Shown: piece by piece, positions 25,388-33,980 of the stretch
Numbering within the stretch: the stretch's first letter is position 1
How the letters are laid out: each line of letters opens with the position of its first letter
Assembly (NCBI RefSeq): GCF_030811685.1
Contig: NZ_JAUSRF010000022.1
Location: 28,403 to 92,402, forward strand
Length of the DNA: 64,000 nt
From: Neorhizobium huautlense
GTDB lineage: Bacteria; Pseudomonadota; Alphaproteobacteria; Rhizobiales; Rhizobiaceae
Reading direction: 5' to 3'
Notes under the pieces: model-generated
What the model was told of the DNA's origin: nothing
What the model saw: the letters and a program-made list of their open reading frames with translations, nothing else
The model's database searches: none
Translations under genes and position numbers: made by a program

Positions 25388-26293
25388 ATGGCCGGTCAGC
25401 GTGCTCAGTGGAAAGGTTTTATCAAGTTTGGCGAGGTGTCGTGTGGCGTAGCGCTTTACACCGCCGCCTCGACCTCCGAGCGGATCACCTTCAATACGAT
25501 CAACACCGCGACCGGAAACCGGGTCAACCGCGTGTTTATCGACAGTGACACGGAAGAGCCGGTGCCGAAGGAAGCCCAGACCAAAGGCTTCGAGATCGAG
25601 AATGGCCAATACATCATCATCGACCCTGATGAGGTGGCCGCCACCATTCCTGAGAGCAACAAGACACTGGAGGTCGAAGCCTTCATCCCCTGCTCCGATG
25701 TCGACGATGTCTACTTCGACAAGCCATACTATCTCACTCCGGACAAGATGGGCACGGATGCATTTGCTGCGCTGAGAGACGGCATGCGCAAGTCCAAGGT
25801 CGCCGCGATCGCAAGAACCGTGCTCTTCCGGCGGATGCGCACGGTCCTTATTCGCCCGCACGGCAAAGGGCTGATCGCCACGACACTGAACTATGATTAC
25901 GAGGTCCGCTCGTCGAAGAAGGCGTTTGAGGAGATGCCGAAGATCACGATCCAGGGCGAGATGCTTGATCTAGCCAAGCACATTATCGCGACGAAGAAAG
26001 GCGACTTCGATCCGGCGGCCTTTGATCACCGTTACGAAGCCGCACTCGCCGAGCTGGTGAAAGCCAAGATGGAAGGCAAGGCGTTGCCCAAACGTAAGAA
26101 GGTCGAGGTGTCCAAGCCGAACGACCTTCTGGCCGCACTGCGCGAGAGCGCCGGTCTCGGCAAATCCAAGGACGACAAACCGAAACGCACTGCAGCCAAT
26201 GCCAATAAAGGTGCTGGCAGGCAGCGCGCCGCGCGCGGGGCGGCCAAGGGGTCCGCCGCTTCAAAAGCTGCCCCGCAGCGCAAGGCAGGGTGA
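25388..26293 (+). CDS. ku: Ku DNA end-binding protein (intact copy)
   Basis: A 301-residue bacterial Ku protein, which forms a ring on broken DNA ends and recruits LigD for non-homologous end joining. The Ku core spans about residues 1-250 (WKGFIKFGEVSCGVALYTA, NTATGNRVNRVFIDS, DDVYFDKPYYLTPD). The tail is a Lys/Arg/Ala-rich extension (KGAGRQRAARGAAKGSAASK) of the DNA-binding, histone-H1-like kind. Start at 25388 has GAGGAG upstream. The second ku gene follows after 12 bp. No ligD is in the window. A GGAAC-N18-GTT element 38 bp upstream is one base too long for the EcfG consensus. Confidence 0.93.
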   Translation: MAGQRAQWKGFIKFGEVSCGVALYTAASTSERITFNTINTATGNRVNRVFIDSDTEEPVPKEAQTKGFEIENGQYIIIDPDEVAATIPESNKTLEVEAFIPCSDVDDVYFDKPYYLTPDKMGTDAFAALRDGMRKSKVAAIARTVLFRRMRTVLIRPHGKGLIATTLNYDYEVRSSKKAFEEMPKITIQGEMLDLAKHIIATKKGDFDPAAFDHRYEAALAELVKAKMEGKALPKRKKVEVSKPNDLLAALRESAGLGKSKDDKPKRTAANANKGAGRQRAARGAAKGSAASKAAPQRKAG

Positions 26294-26659
26294 GGAGACG
26301 AGATCATGGTACTTCGCCCCTATTGGAAAGGCTATCTCAAACTCTCTCTCGTCACCTGCCCGGTGTCGATGATGCCGGCCACGTCGGAGGCGGAAAAGGT
26401 CCGGTTTCATACGCTGAACAAAGAAACCGGCAACCGGGTCGTCTCCCAGTACATCGACTCGGTCACCGGCAAGCCAGTCAGGGACGACAAAGAGGCTAAG
26501 GGCTATGCGCGTGGCGAGAACGATTATGTCATTTTGACCGACGACGATCTTGATGCGGTGGCGCTTGATACGGTGAAGACCATCAATATCGACAAGTTCG
26601 CACCCGCCGACAGTATCGAGTGGGTCTATCTGGAAAAGCCCCACTACCTGATGCCGGAT

Positions 26660-28335
26660 TGTTGGTTTCCGCGCAGAATTGAGCCGGTGGGGGTGCGGAT
26701 AAAAAGTTGGACTGCTTTATAAGTTCAGGCCGAGGCTCTTACGATATTCGACCGGGCTGAGCGATCCCAACGATAGCTTGATACGCTTTTCGTTGTACCA
26801 GCGAATATAAGCATCGACCTCGGCGACGAACTGTTCGATTGTGATGGCCTTCCAATCTCGTGGATAGAAGAGTTCCGTTTTCAGCCGTCCGAAGAACCCT
26901 TCGCACGCGGCGTTGTCTTGTGAGCAGCCCATTCGGGACATCGAGCGAACCAATTTAGCATCGCTAATCCGTGTGAGCCAACCGGGCCAGCGATAATGGG
27001 CTCCGCGATCGGAATGGACAATTGGCCGTTCCGCAGCGTCGGTCACAGTCTCGATGGCGGCGTCCAGCATGGTATTGACCAGACCCGCATCTGGTTGCGT
27101 TCCAATCGACCAACTGATGACCATCCCGTCGAAGCAGTCGATGATAGGAGAAAGGTACACCTTCCCGGCTGGGATCTGGAACTCGGTGATGTCTGTAAGC
27201 CATTTCACGTTCGGCGCTTCTGCATGGAAGTCCCGATTGATCAGGTTTTCGGGTGCCGGACTGATTTCTCCCAGATATGATCCAAAACGCCGTCGACGCG
27301 GTCTGGCGACGACCAACTGCTCCTGCTTCATCAACCGCTGCACAACCTTTTCCGAGATTATTACGCTCTGCCTGGCCAGCGACGCCTGCAGTCTGCGATA
27401 ACCATAGCAACGACGGTTTTCTTCAAAGATTTCCGCAAGGCTGTGCCGGACCGCCGCATACTTGTCTGCCAGACAAATGCGCGTGCGATGGTAAGAATAG
27501 GAGCTGCGGGCAATTCGCAGCTGGGCGAGTAGTTCAGGCAAGCGATAAGCTTCCTTAAGGGCGTCAATCAGCTGTGTCTTCTCCCGATTACTTAGGATCT
27601 GCAGATCGACGCCCAGGTCTTTTTTTATGAGTTCATTGGCCTTCTTCAGGAGATCATGCTCGAGTTGCAACTGGCGAACATCACGCTGGAGAGCTTCAAG
27701 CTGTCGCTCGAGCTCCTCACGCTCAGGCACCTTGGATTTTGCTTTGCGGCGTTTCATGGATGATGGGGCCTCATGACCGAGAAGCTGGTCCTTCCAGCTG
27801 TACAATGTTGGCCGCGAGACGCCCAGCCGGTCAGCGACCTGTTGAGCGCTTTCATCTCCACTGCATAGTCCGGTGACCCCCGCTTGCCGGATCTCGTCGG
27901 AATAGCCAGGGTGCCACGATCGCCCGACCAACGATGTTCGGGTCTCGGGAAATGCCTCCCGAACCCATGCGGTCAGTGTCCCTCGTCCGGGATAGCCAAG
28001 TTCCCTCATCGTCGCAGAGATGCAACGGTCATGAGTGCGATAGTGCTCAAGCGCCGCCTGTCTCTGAGCCTCGGAATATTTTGGCGCTCGCGCTACCGGC
28101 TGAGTACGCAGGTCGAGATGCTGTACGTACTCGCGGTGCCAGCCCCTCAGCGCATTCTTGGTGGGATATCCCAGCTGGCGAATGGTAGCGTTAAGCCGCT
28201 TGCCAAGCCGGATGTAGAGTTCAAATGCTCGAAGTCTGTCTGCGTAGGAATACATGAACTACCTCCTGGTGGTCCAAGTTTTCGTCCGCACCCCCTTATG
28301 CGCCTAACCGGCTCAGTTCTGCGTGGAAACCAACA
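26660..28335 (-). mobile_element. IS3-family insertion sequence, complete
   Basis: 1676 bp with imperfect 28-bp terminal inverted repeats (left TGTTGGTTTCCGCGCAG..., right TGTTGGTTTCCACGCAG..., two mismatches), ends TG...CA as in IS3 elements. One transposase ORF on the minus strand fills it. The flanking direct repeat is 7 bp, longer than the 3-5 bp usual for IS3. It disrupts ku2. Confidence 0.9.
26717..28255 (-). CDS. IS3-family transposase (single ORF)
   Basis: A 512-residue transposase. The N-terminal half has repeated helix-turn-helix-like segments and a coiled coil (REELERQLEALQRDVRQLQL). The C-terminal half is the rve-type DDE integrase core, with the three acidic residues in WLTDITEF, VHSDRGAHY and CEGFFGRLKTE. 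Most IS3 elements make the transposase by frameshifting between orfA and orfB; here one frame carries both. Ends YNEKRIKLSLGSLSPVEYR, a usual IS3 tail. Confidence 0.93.
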   Translation of the reverse strand: MYSYADRLRAFELYIRLGKRLNATIRQLGYPTKNALRGWHREYVQHLDLRTQPVARAPKYSEAQRQAALEHYRTHDRCISATMRELGYPGRGTLTAWVREAFPETRTSLVGRSWHPGYSDEIRQAGVTGLCSGDESAQQVADRLGVSRPTLYSWKDQLLGHEAPSSMKRRKAKSKVPEREELERQLEALQRDVRQLQLEHDLLKKANELIKKDLGVDLQILSNREKTQLIDALKEAYRLPELLAQLRIARSSYSYHRTRICLADKYAAVRHSLAEIFEENRRCYGYRRLQASLARQSVIISEKVVQRLMKQEQLVVARPRRRRFGSYLGEISPAPENLINRDFHAEAPNVKWLTDITEFQIPAGKVYLSPIIDCFDGMVISWSIGTQPDAGLVNTMLDAAIETVTDAAERPIVHSDRGAHYRWPGWLTRISDAKLVRSMSRMGCSQDNAACEGFFGRLKTELFYPRDWKAITIEQFVAEVDAYIRWYNEKRIKLSLGSLSPVEYRKSLGLNL

Positions 28336-28802
28336 GCCGGATGATCCGGTCGGACACGAAGCCTTTGCCGTCATCCGGGATGCCATGAAGGCCGACAAGG
28401 TCGTGGGCATTTCGAAGCTGGTGATCGGCCGCCGCGAGCGGGCCGTTGTCCTCGAACCGCGCGACGACGGCATTGTCCTCTGGTCGTTGCGATTTGGCGA
28501 CGAGGTTCGACCCGAAGAGAACTACTTCGAGGATATCGAGGCGGATGCCGACAAGGAGCTGATCCCTCTCGTTCAGAAGCTGATCAAGCAAAAGACGACG
28601 CGCTGGTCGCCGGACATGGTCGGCGACCCAATCCAGGAGAGCCTGCTCAAACTGATCGAGCAAAAGAAAAAGCAGTTGAGGCCGAAGAAGGCCGCAAAAG
28701 GCAAAAAAGCGGATGCTGCACCAGCTTCGAATGTGGTGAACATCATGGACGCTCTACGGAAGAGCATTGAAGCGGATCCCAAAAAGAAAAAGGCCAGCTA
28801 AC

Positions 28803-29126
28803 ATGCAGGAAGAAACTGAGATCCATCTGTGTGAACCCGCGCCGTTCATTTATTTCGAGAACGGGCAGATCGCCGTCACCGACGGCTCATCCGTCTGGTT
28901 GGTCATCGTCACGTGCGAAGCGATGAAGGCGACAGCGGCTCCACCAGAGAAATCGTTGAAGCGGCTCGTCCGCTATGTCGAATTTTATCGCGACCTCGCG
29001 GCAGCAAGCATTCGCCGAGGCGAGGATGTGGACGGAAAGGTCTGGGTGCGCGAAAGCGACGTCCTCGCTGTCCGAGCATCGCGTGGCTCGATACACCATA
29101 GTTCGCGGGCGTTGGATAACGCTTGA
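28803..29126 (+). CDS. Hypothetical protein in the ku operon (107 aa)
   Basis: A 107-residue cytoplasmic protein starting one base after the ku2 stop codon, so co-transcribed with ku. Contains ENGQIAVTDGSSVWLVIVTC and EKSLKRLVRYVEFYRDLA. No family recognised. The upstream IS may reduce its expression. Confidence 0.65.
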   Translation: MQEETEIHLCEPAPFIYFENGQIAVTDGSSVWLVIVTCEAMKATAAPPEKSLKRLVRYVEFYRDLAAASIRRGEDVDGKVWVRESDVLAVRASRGSIHHSSRALDNA

Positions 29127-29455
29127 GCAGCCAGCGACCTTCATTCCCTCGTACGTCGGACGGCCGATATATGGTCGTGAGGGGTCGGCTTTGGCGGCTC
29201 AGCAACCCAAATTTATCGGAGCCCGACCGACAGGCGCTGGTCTCGGAGCTGATGGCTGCACGTCGGGCTGTCAAGGACGCGAAGGTCGATGTCGAGAGGA
29301 TGAAGATTGCTCGCCAGCGCGTGGACGCCGCGAAAATCGCCCTGGGGGAGCGTGGCCCGGTTTTGTGGACCGATGGTGAGCCAGACTTCAATCGAAAGCT
29401 TGCCATAAACACGCCATATCGGGAATGGTTCGAACGGTTGGCGCGGTTGCCTTAG
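29123..29455 (+). CDS. Conserved rhizobial hypothetical protein (110 aa), TTG start
   Basis: A 110-residue protein starting SSQRPSFPRTSDGRYMVVRG with RGRLWRLSNPNLSEPDRQAL and ALGERGPVLWTDGEPDFNRK. This type is frequent near ku/ligD genes in rhizobia. The TTG at 29123 overlaps the previous stop (TTGA), implying coupling. Function unknown. Confidence 0.75.
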   Translation: MSSQRPSFPRTSDGRYMVVRGRLWRLSNPNLSEPDRQALVSELMAARRAVKDAKVDVERMKIARQRVDAAKIALGERGPVLWTDGEPDFNRKLAINTPYREWFERLARLP

Positions 29456-29700
29456 GGTTTTGACCCGCCCGACGGGTTAGAGGGAACGCCGAGATTTCCC
29501 GGCTCACCCTGGGCTGGCGCCGACACAGATGCGGTCGTTCGAGGATCTGTCGCCGGGCCGATAAGATAACTTCCGGCGCTCTGCGTCGGCGCAATGTTGT
29601 ATTGGGGCCGCATGTTCGACGCCGGGGGAGGCGAATTATGGATACTGTACAGCGCGTGGATTTCGGCCCAGGTCATCTCATTGGTGAAGCGCCCACACAT
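29452..29700 (-). pseudogene. Truncated SOS-response-associated peptidase (SRAP/YedK)
   Basis: Begins MCGRFTNEMTWAEIHALYSI and continues to PQYNIAPTQ. This includes the catalytic Cys2 and the Asn of the SRAP family, which cross-links to abasic sites in single-stranded DNA. After about residue 43 the sequence leaves the family and stops at 82 residues, where full proteins have about 220-260. The His and Glu active-site residues further on are missing. It converges with the preceding gene by 4 bp. Confidence 0.8.
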
Positions 29701-29835
29701 AACCGATCCGTATTGCTGAACCTAAACTACGTGCCTTAACGTATGCAGAGTAGGGTCAGTCGCAAAGCTTCATAGCCGATTGCAAGACTTTGCGGATACC
29801 GCACGCGGCCAAAATGCTGGCTTGCCAGTGGGCGA

Positions 29836-30102
29836 TCAAATACCCCCCAGGCTCGCGCCGCCGTCTGAAGCAAGCTTGCCATGCCGCTGCAGGAACCGCT
29901 GGAAATTCTCGCGCGCAGCGGAGATGGGCCAACGAACGCCAGCTGCTTCGCGACAGTATCGCGTAAGCGTTTCATAGGCCAAGTCGCGCTTTTCCTGCGG
30001 CCACTCGTCGAGGAAATCAAAGACATCATCAAGGCCGGTGATCTCCTGAACGAAGTACCGGCGCTGAGCATAAAGTGGTTTGTCGAACACAGCGAGCGCG
30101 AT
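29836..30102 (-). CDS. DUF982-like small protein with an apparent ATC start
   Basis: An 88-residue protein resembling DUF982 (ALAVFDKPLYAQRRYFVQEI, DDVFDFLDEWPQEKRDLAYETL, ending in a helix). The best ribosome site in the region, AAAGGAGG (complement of 30109-30113), is followed six bases later by ATC at 30100-30102, exactly where related proteins begin with Met. Either a rare AUC start is used or the ATG was lost. An upstream in-frame start at 30177 would give 113 residues but with a non-homologous extension. Confidence 0.55.
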   Translation of the reverse strand: MALAVFDKPLYAQRRYFVQEITGLDDVFDFLDEWPQEKRDLAYETLTRYCREAAGVRWPISAARENFQRFLQRHGKLASDGGASLGGI

Positions 30103-30327
30103 GGTGATCCTCCTTTTTCCTCGGCTCGAATGGTCGAACAGTGGAGGCCGGCCCTTCCGGACCGGCCCTTCTTTCAACGTATAGGCTTTGCCTGAGGCGA
30201 GGTGCTCTCGAATTTGCGCAGCAACTCCTTGAACGCCTCACGAACACTGGCTTTTCGCTTCAGGCGTCTGCGTCTCCTTACCTCAACGGTGAACGGTTTC
30301 ACACGCGACTTTATGGAAAGCGCCCGA

Positions 30328-30798
30328 TTAAGCGACCTGACGATCTGCTTCAAGCTGAAGCGGCTCGTTCTGAAACGTAGCACCACCGATGGCAATCTTG
30401 CGTGGCTTCATCGCCTCGGGGATTTCCCGCTTCAGGGTCACACGCAGCAGACCGTTGGCGAGCGACGCGTCTTCGACCCGGACATGATCGGCCAGTTCGA
30501 ACTTGCGCTCGAAGCCACGACCGGCAATGCCGCGATGCAAGTATTCGCCGTCCTTCGTTTCGGCCTTCTGGCCTTTGACTATCAGGACGTTGCGTTCCTG
30601 GGTGATATCGAGATCTTCCTCACCGAAGCCGGCGACTGCCATTTCGATGCGATAGTCGTTCTCGCCGGTCTTGACGATGTCATAGAGTGGCCAGCTATCG
30701 ACGGCATGGAGACGCTGAGCATTGTTGAGGAGATTGAAGACGCGGTCGAAGCCAACGCTCGACCGATACAAGGGTGCAAAATCGAGATCAGTTCTCAT
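30328..30798 (-). CDS. Small heat-shock protein (Hsp20/IbpA family)
   Basis: A 156-residue alpha-crystallin-type chaperone that holds unfolding proteins in the cytoplasm. The N-terminus (MRTDLDFAPLYRSSVGFDRVF) and the crystallin domain (YDIVKTGENDYRIEMAVAGF, VLIVKGQK, GIAGRGFERKFELADHV, NGLLRVTLKREIPE) are typical of rhizobial class A sHsps. Start at 30798: GGAGG lies eight bases before it, whereas the ATG at 30804 is only two bases from that site. A ROSE-like leader precedes it. Confidence 0.92.
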   Translation of the reverse strand: MRTDLDFAPLYRSSVGFDRVFNLLNNAQRLHAVDSWPLYDIVKTGENDYRIEMAVAGFGEEDLDITQERNVLIVKGQKAETKDGEYLHRGIAGRGFERKFELADHVRVEDASLANGLLRVTLKREIPEAMKPRKIAIGGATFQNEPLQLEADRQVA

Positions 30799-30900
30799 AA
30801 CCATATCCTCCGTAAAGCAACATGGAAAAGGGGAGCGGAAGCTCCGCGTCCCCAGCTCTTCGGCCCCCTTTCTGGGCTGCCGACGGCGAACGATTTAATT
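30799..30900 (-). promoter_or_regulatory. ROSE-like RNA thermometer in the hsp20 leader
   Basis: The leader on the minus strand has a strong hairpin (GGAGC with GCTCC around 30831-30845) and, next to the start, TTGCT (complement of 30816-30820) facing GGAGG (complement of 30807-30811). In ROSE elements a conserved U[U/C]GCU pairs with the Shine-Dalgarno sequence and melts at heat-shock temperature. Position and motif fit; the full fold was not computed. Confidence 0.6.
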
Positions 30901-31073
30901 TCGCGTTTTCATCGTTCAAGACCTGCAATGCATTTTTTTGCAACCTTACACGCCTACCAGCTCCGCGGCTAAGCCCGCGTAACACGTTGCGCGCCAGCGC
31001 GTTGTCGCCACATATTTGTTCACTTTTTGTTCTAATCGAAAACCTTCGTGCAATATTGGAAACCGAAAGCAGC

Positions 31074-31736
31074 ATGATCAACAATGCCACCCTTCAATAT
31101 CTTTCGGACGCATCCGACAACTAGAGCGATGAATGGCTTAAGGACAACCATTACCGCCTGAAGCAAGCTCAGGAGGATTTGCTGCAGTTGACCAGATCGC
31201 TAATTTCAGAAGGGGGTGTAATCGATCCGAGGATTATCCAGAACAATCCGGATCCGAGGAGATGCCTGGCTAAGGCGCGGATGTCAAAGGGAAACGCGCT
31301 GATCGCGATGCGCGTTTCCGCATCTAAAAATGCCGGCGCGACATACTTTCTGAATGTATCGTCCGGCACCTTATTTTGTGGGGGCGGCGCACTTAAGCTT
31401 GCACCGAGGCTAGCGAGGATCCTGCGACAGACGATCGCGAGCCACACCGGCAAATGGCGGACTATCGTGGAGGGACCAGTCTTTGCAAGGTATTTTCCCC
31501 ACGGCTTAAGTGACGGGTATTCGACCTCGACGGGGTATGCCTACAATCACGACGCTTTGAATTTTTTCAGTCTCAGGCACTTTGGTGCCTGTCGAAGCAT
31601 TTCCTCTGAGTTGCTGACATCTCCACGGCTCATAGATGAATCAATTAGATCCTTTGCCGCAGCTCGCCCCTTGGTGGATTACATTAATCGCTCCACATCT
31701 CGGCTACCAGAGCCATCAGTCAAAGCCTACTCCTAG
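31074..31736 (+). pseudogene. DUF2461 family gene broken by one in-frame TAG
   Basis: From the ATG at 31074 the frame reads INNATLQYLSDASDN, a TAG at 31122-31124, then SDEWLKDNHYRLKQAQEDLL and on to a full DUF2461-type protein (FLNVSSGTLFCGGGALKLAP, DALNFFSLRHFGACRSIS, ARPLVDYINRS). The sequence before and after the stop fits the family N-terminus, so a single codon change seems to have interrupted the gene. A TTG at 31179 could restart translation with AGGAGG nearby, giving a protein lacking about 35 residues. Function of DUF2461 is unknown. Confidence 0.75.
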
Positions 31737-31752
31737 CGTGGAGAACGAAATC

Positions 31753-31776
31753 AAAGGGCGGCCGAAGCCGCCCTTT
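31753..31776. terminator. Bidirectional terminator
   Basis: AAAGGGCGGC-CGAA-GCCGCCCTTT, a perfect ten-pair stem with a tetraloop between two converging genes. The A/T ends serve as short T-tracts on either strand. Confidence 0.75.
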
Positions 31777-31781
31777 GTTAC

Positions 31782-31991
31782 CTAGATCCGGGCTTGGTGA
31801 CTGTGCTCAGGCCGGAAATGACCGCACCAGTCACTCTGTGCGACAACCGGCCACAGGCCTCGCTCGTTAGCATCAGGCTGCGTTACCGGCGGACTGTACC
31901 GACAGAGACCGCCGTCGTCCGTGTGCTGCTTCTCGGTTCCATGATCTTCAAAAAAGGCGCATTCGACACAAGCTGCTTTTTCGTCAGTCAT
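31782..31991 (-). CDS. Small Cys-rich protein (69 aa)
   Basis: A 69-residue protein with CVECAFFED, GLCRYSPPV and SDWCGHF, four Cys in a C-x2-C ... C ... C order that suggests a zinc or iron-sulfur site. AAAGGA precedes the ATG. The CR-x-PP and DWCG elements recall small HiPIP-like or ferredoxin-like subunits, but this is tentative. Confidence 0.65.
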   Translation of the reverse strand: MTDEKAACVECAFFEDHGTEKQHTDDGGLCRYSPPVTQPDANERGLWPVVAQSDWCGHFRPEHSHQARI

Positions 31992-32095
31992 CTCTTTGTC
32001 CTTTCTGTATTTCTATGACAGATCTACAACGCCCAATGGCCGGAAAAGATCTCCAATCTGGTAAATTTGGTCCGGTAACGTACCGGGTCGAAACG

Positions 32096-32120
32096 GGAAC
32101 GAGGCTTCGCCAAAAGCGTT
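32096..32120 (+). promoter_or_regulatory. EcfG-type stress promoter
   Basis: GGAAC (32096-32100)-N16-CGTT (32117-32120), a perfect consensus match, 40 bp before the flavoprotein start codon. A perfect hairpin GCGCCACA-CGA-TGTGGCGC (32129-32147) lies in the resulting leader. Confidence 0.7.
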
Positions 32121-32159
32121 TTGTCGCTGCGCCACACGATGTGGCGCTTGGAGTCATCT

Positions 32160-33860
32160 ATGCACAAAAGCGTTGCAATTGTGGGCTCCGGCCCGACCGC
32201 CATATATGCCCTGCAAGAATTAATCTCATGTCCCCTGCCGCTCTCGATTTCAATTTATGAAGCGTCTGCTGTTGCCGGAAAAGGGACACCCTACCAATAC
32301 GGTTTCAATGATCCGGTCATGCTGTCGAATATTCCGAGCGTGGAAATTCCGACACTTCCCGAGACGCTGGTGGATTGGCTTCGAGGAACGACTGACGAGT
32401 ATCTGAGTGAGTTCGACCTCGTGCGTGGCGAGATCAACGATCGATCGTTTTACCCAAGGGTCGTGTTGGGAGATTTTTTCCGGACTCAGTTTAAGAGCAT
32501 CGTCGCGGAAGGCGAGCAGCGTCGGCACGACATCACCGTTGTCGAAAGCTGTCGCGTCACGGACGTGGCTATGGTGAACAGCCAGTTTGAGCTAGTCCGG
32601 TCGATCAATGGACGTGAGGAGAGAGAGGTTTTTGACTTCGTAGTGGCGGCGACAGGCCATAATTTTCCTACCGATCCCGAAACCTCACCGGGGTATTTCA
32701 GTGCACCTTGGCCCGCTGAGAAACTTAAATCTGTACCATGCGGACCAGTGGGGATTCTTGGCACGTCACTGAGCGCTATTGATGCGGTTGTCACGGTGGC
32801 CACCGATTTTGGCGCGTTTCGGCGCGGTACCGACGGAAAACTGATCTATTCGCCGCATGATGGTTGCGAGAATTTCTCGGCGGTGATGATGTCGAGAAAG
32901 GGTCTGCTCCCTGAAGCCGATTTTTATTTTCCTATTCCCTATGAAGCGCCCCGCATCTGCACGCGCGAGGCGGTCGATGAACGCTGTGCACTGGGCGCAA
33001 GTGGACTGCTGGATGATATCTTCGATCTGTTCAGAGCAGAGATCCTTGACGCTGATCCGCAGTACGCGGCACTGATCGGTCTAGATGGGCTGACGGTCGA
33101 CACTTTCGCTGCAGCTTACTACGGACAAAGGGACCAGGTGGACCCGTTCATTTGGGCTGAGCGCAACCTCATTGAGGCGAAAAACAACTACAGACGGCAA
33201 TACACCGTGCCTTGGCGCTACGCGATCCTGATCACCCACGAAATCATCGAAACGGCAGTGTCCTACCTGAACGCTGACGACCTGCATCGTTTCAACCGAT
33301 CGTTCAAGGGAATTTTTGCCGACGAGTATGCAACCGTTCCGCATTTGTCGATCGAGCGCCTATTGGCCCTTCACGCGGCCGGCAAACTGTCCATCCTTGC
33401 ACTCGGCGATGAAAGCCAGATCTCGACGGACAGTATCGATCGCGGAGCGTCGGTTCATCTGCCGGCTGGCTCGCGCTATTTTCAAACCTTTATTGATGCG
33501 ACAGGGCAGCAAAGCCTGTCTGCTGACGAGAGCTTATTCCCGACGCTTGTAGATCAGGGCCTGATAAGAGAAGCGAAGACGCTTACTGCTCGCGGCAACC
33601 ACGTAAGGACGGGCGGTATCGATGTTGATGCGCGCTGTCGGCCAGCCGTGAGGGGGATAGCTGCTGCCCGCCGACTATTTATCCCGGCCGTATCGTATCT
33701 TCTGCACAAGCGACCCTTCATACAGGGCATTACCAGCGCCGCTGAGCTTGGCAAAATCGTTGGCGAAGCGATCAAGGACGACGTGACGCGGTTGCGTCGT
33801 ACCAGGAGGCGGCCGAAGGGGGTGCCCACATCCGCAAAGGTTTTGTCACTTACCGATTAG
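32160..33860 (+). CDS. FAD/NAD(P)-binding flavoprotein
   Basis: A 566-residue protein starting MHKSVAIVGSGPTAIYALQE, with the N-terminal GxGxxA/G dinucleotide-binding motif, and later VAATGHN and VGILGTSLSAIDAV, a second Rossmann motif. This fits the FAD-NAD(P)-binding group (NAD_binding_9 type), of largely unknown substrate. Start chosen at 32160 because TTGGAG is just upstream; the longer frame begins inside the hairpin leader. Driven by an apparent EcfG promoter, so probably a general-stress gene. Confidence 0.88.
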   Translation: MHKSVAIVGSGPTAIYALQELISCPLPLSISIYEASAVAGKGTPYQYGFNDPVMLSNIPSVEIPTLPETLVDWLRGTTDEYLSEFDLVRGEINDRSFYPRVVLGDFFRTQFKSIVAEGEQRRHDITVVESCRVTDVAMVNSQFELVRSINGREEREVFDFVVAATGHNFPTDPETSPGYFSAPWPAEKLKSVPCGPVGILGTSLSAIDAVVTVATDFGAFRRGTDGKLIYSPHDGCENFSAVMMSRKGLLPEADFYFPIPYEAPRICTREAVDERCALGASGLLDDIFDLFRAEILDADPQYAALIGLDGLTVDTFAAAYYGQRDQVDPFIWAERNLIEAKNNYRRQYTVPWRYAILITHEIIETAVSYLNADDLHRFNRSFKGIFADEYATVPHLSIERLLALHAAGKLSILALGDESQISTDSIDRGASVHLPAGSRYFQTFIDATGQQSLSADESLFPTLVDQGLIREAKTLTARGNHVRTGGIDVDARCRPAVRGIAAARRLFIPAVSYLLHKRPFIQGITSAAELGKIVGEAIKDDVTRLRRTRRRPKGVPTSAKVLSLTD

Positions 33861-33980
33861 GTTAGACCAGGACCGGCCAAGTTGCGGGCCCAAACCTGAT
33901 CGATCAGCATTTTTGCCGAAAAACCCAGCCGGAAATCGACCGGCAGAGGTCCTGATGGGATAGTGCACGAGCACGGCTGA

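Larger units (their letters stand above)
26306..28801 (+). pseudogene. Second ku gene, split by an IS3-family insertion
   Basis: The N-terminal part (26306-26659, 118 codons, RPYWKGYLKLSLVTCPVSM ... KPHYLMPD) and the C-terminal part (28343-28801, DPVGHEAFAVIRDAMKADKV ... Lys-rich end) belong to one Ku frame that would total about 270 residues. An IS of 1676 bp sits between them, flanked by the 7-bp duplication GCCGGAT (26653-26659 and 28336-28342). Removing the IS and one copy restores the frame exactly (MPD-DPV). The split gene can give only a truncated N-terminal product with an IS-encoded tail. Ku core residues are otherwise well kept, so the insertion looks recent. Confidence 0.92.

Noticed and set aside
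30174..30395. A basic 73-residue minus-strand frame overlapping the end of hsp20
   Set aside because: Overlaps the well-supported Hsp20 gene in another frame; composition looks like a shadow.
30788..31090. A 100-residue minus-strand frame before hsp20
   Set aside because: It covers the ROSE-like leader and has no homology or ribosome site.
21908..31124. The two in-frame TAG codons as evidence of pyrrolysine or recoding
   Set aside because: No pyl genes or recoding elements were seen, many genes here end normally with TAG, and other genes nearby are plainly decayed.
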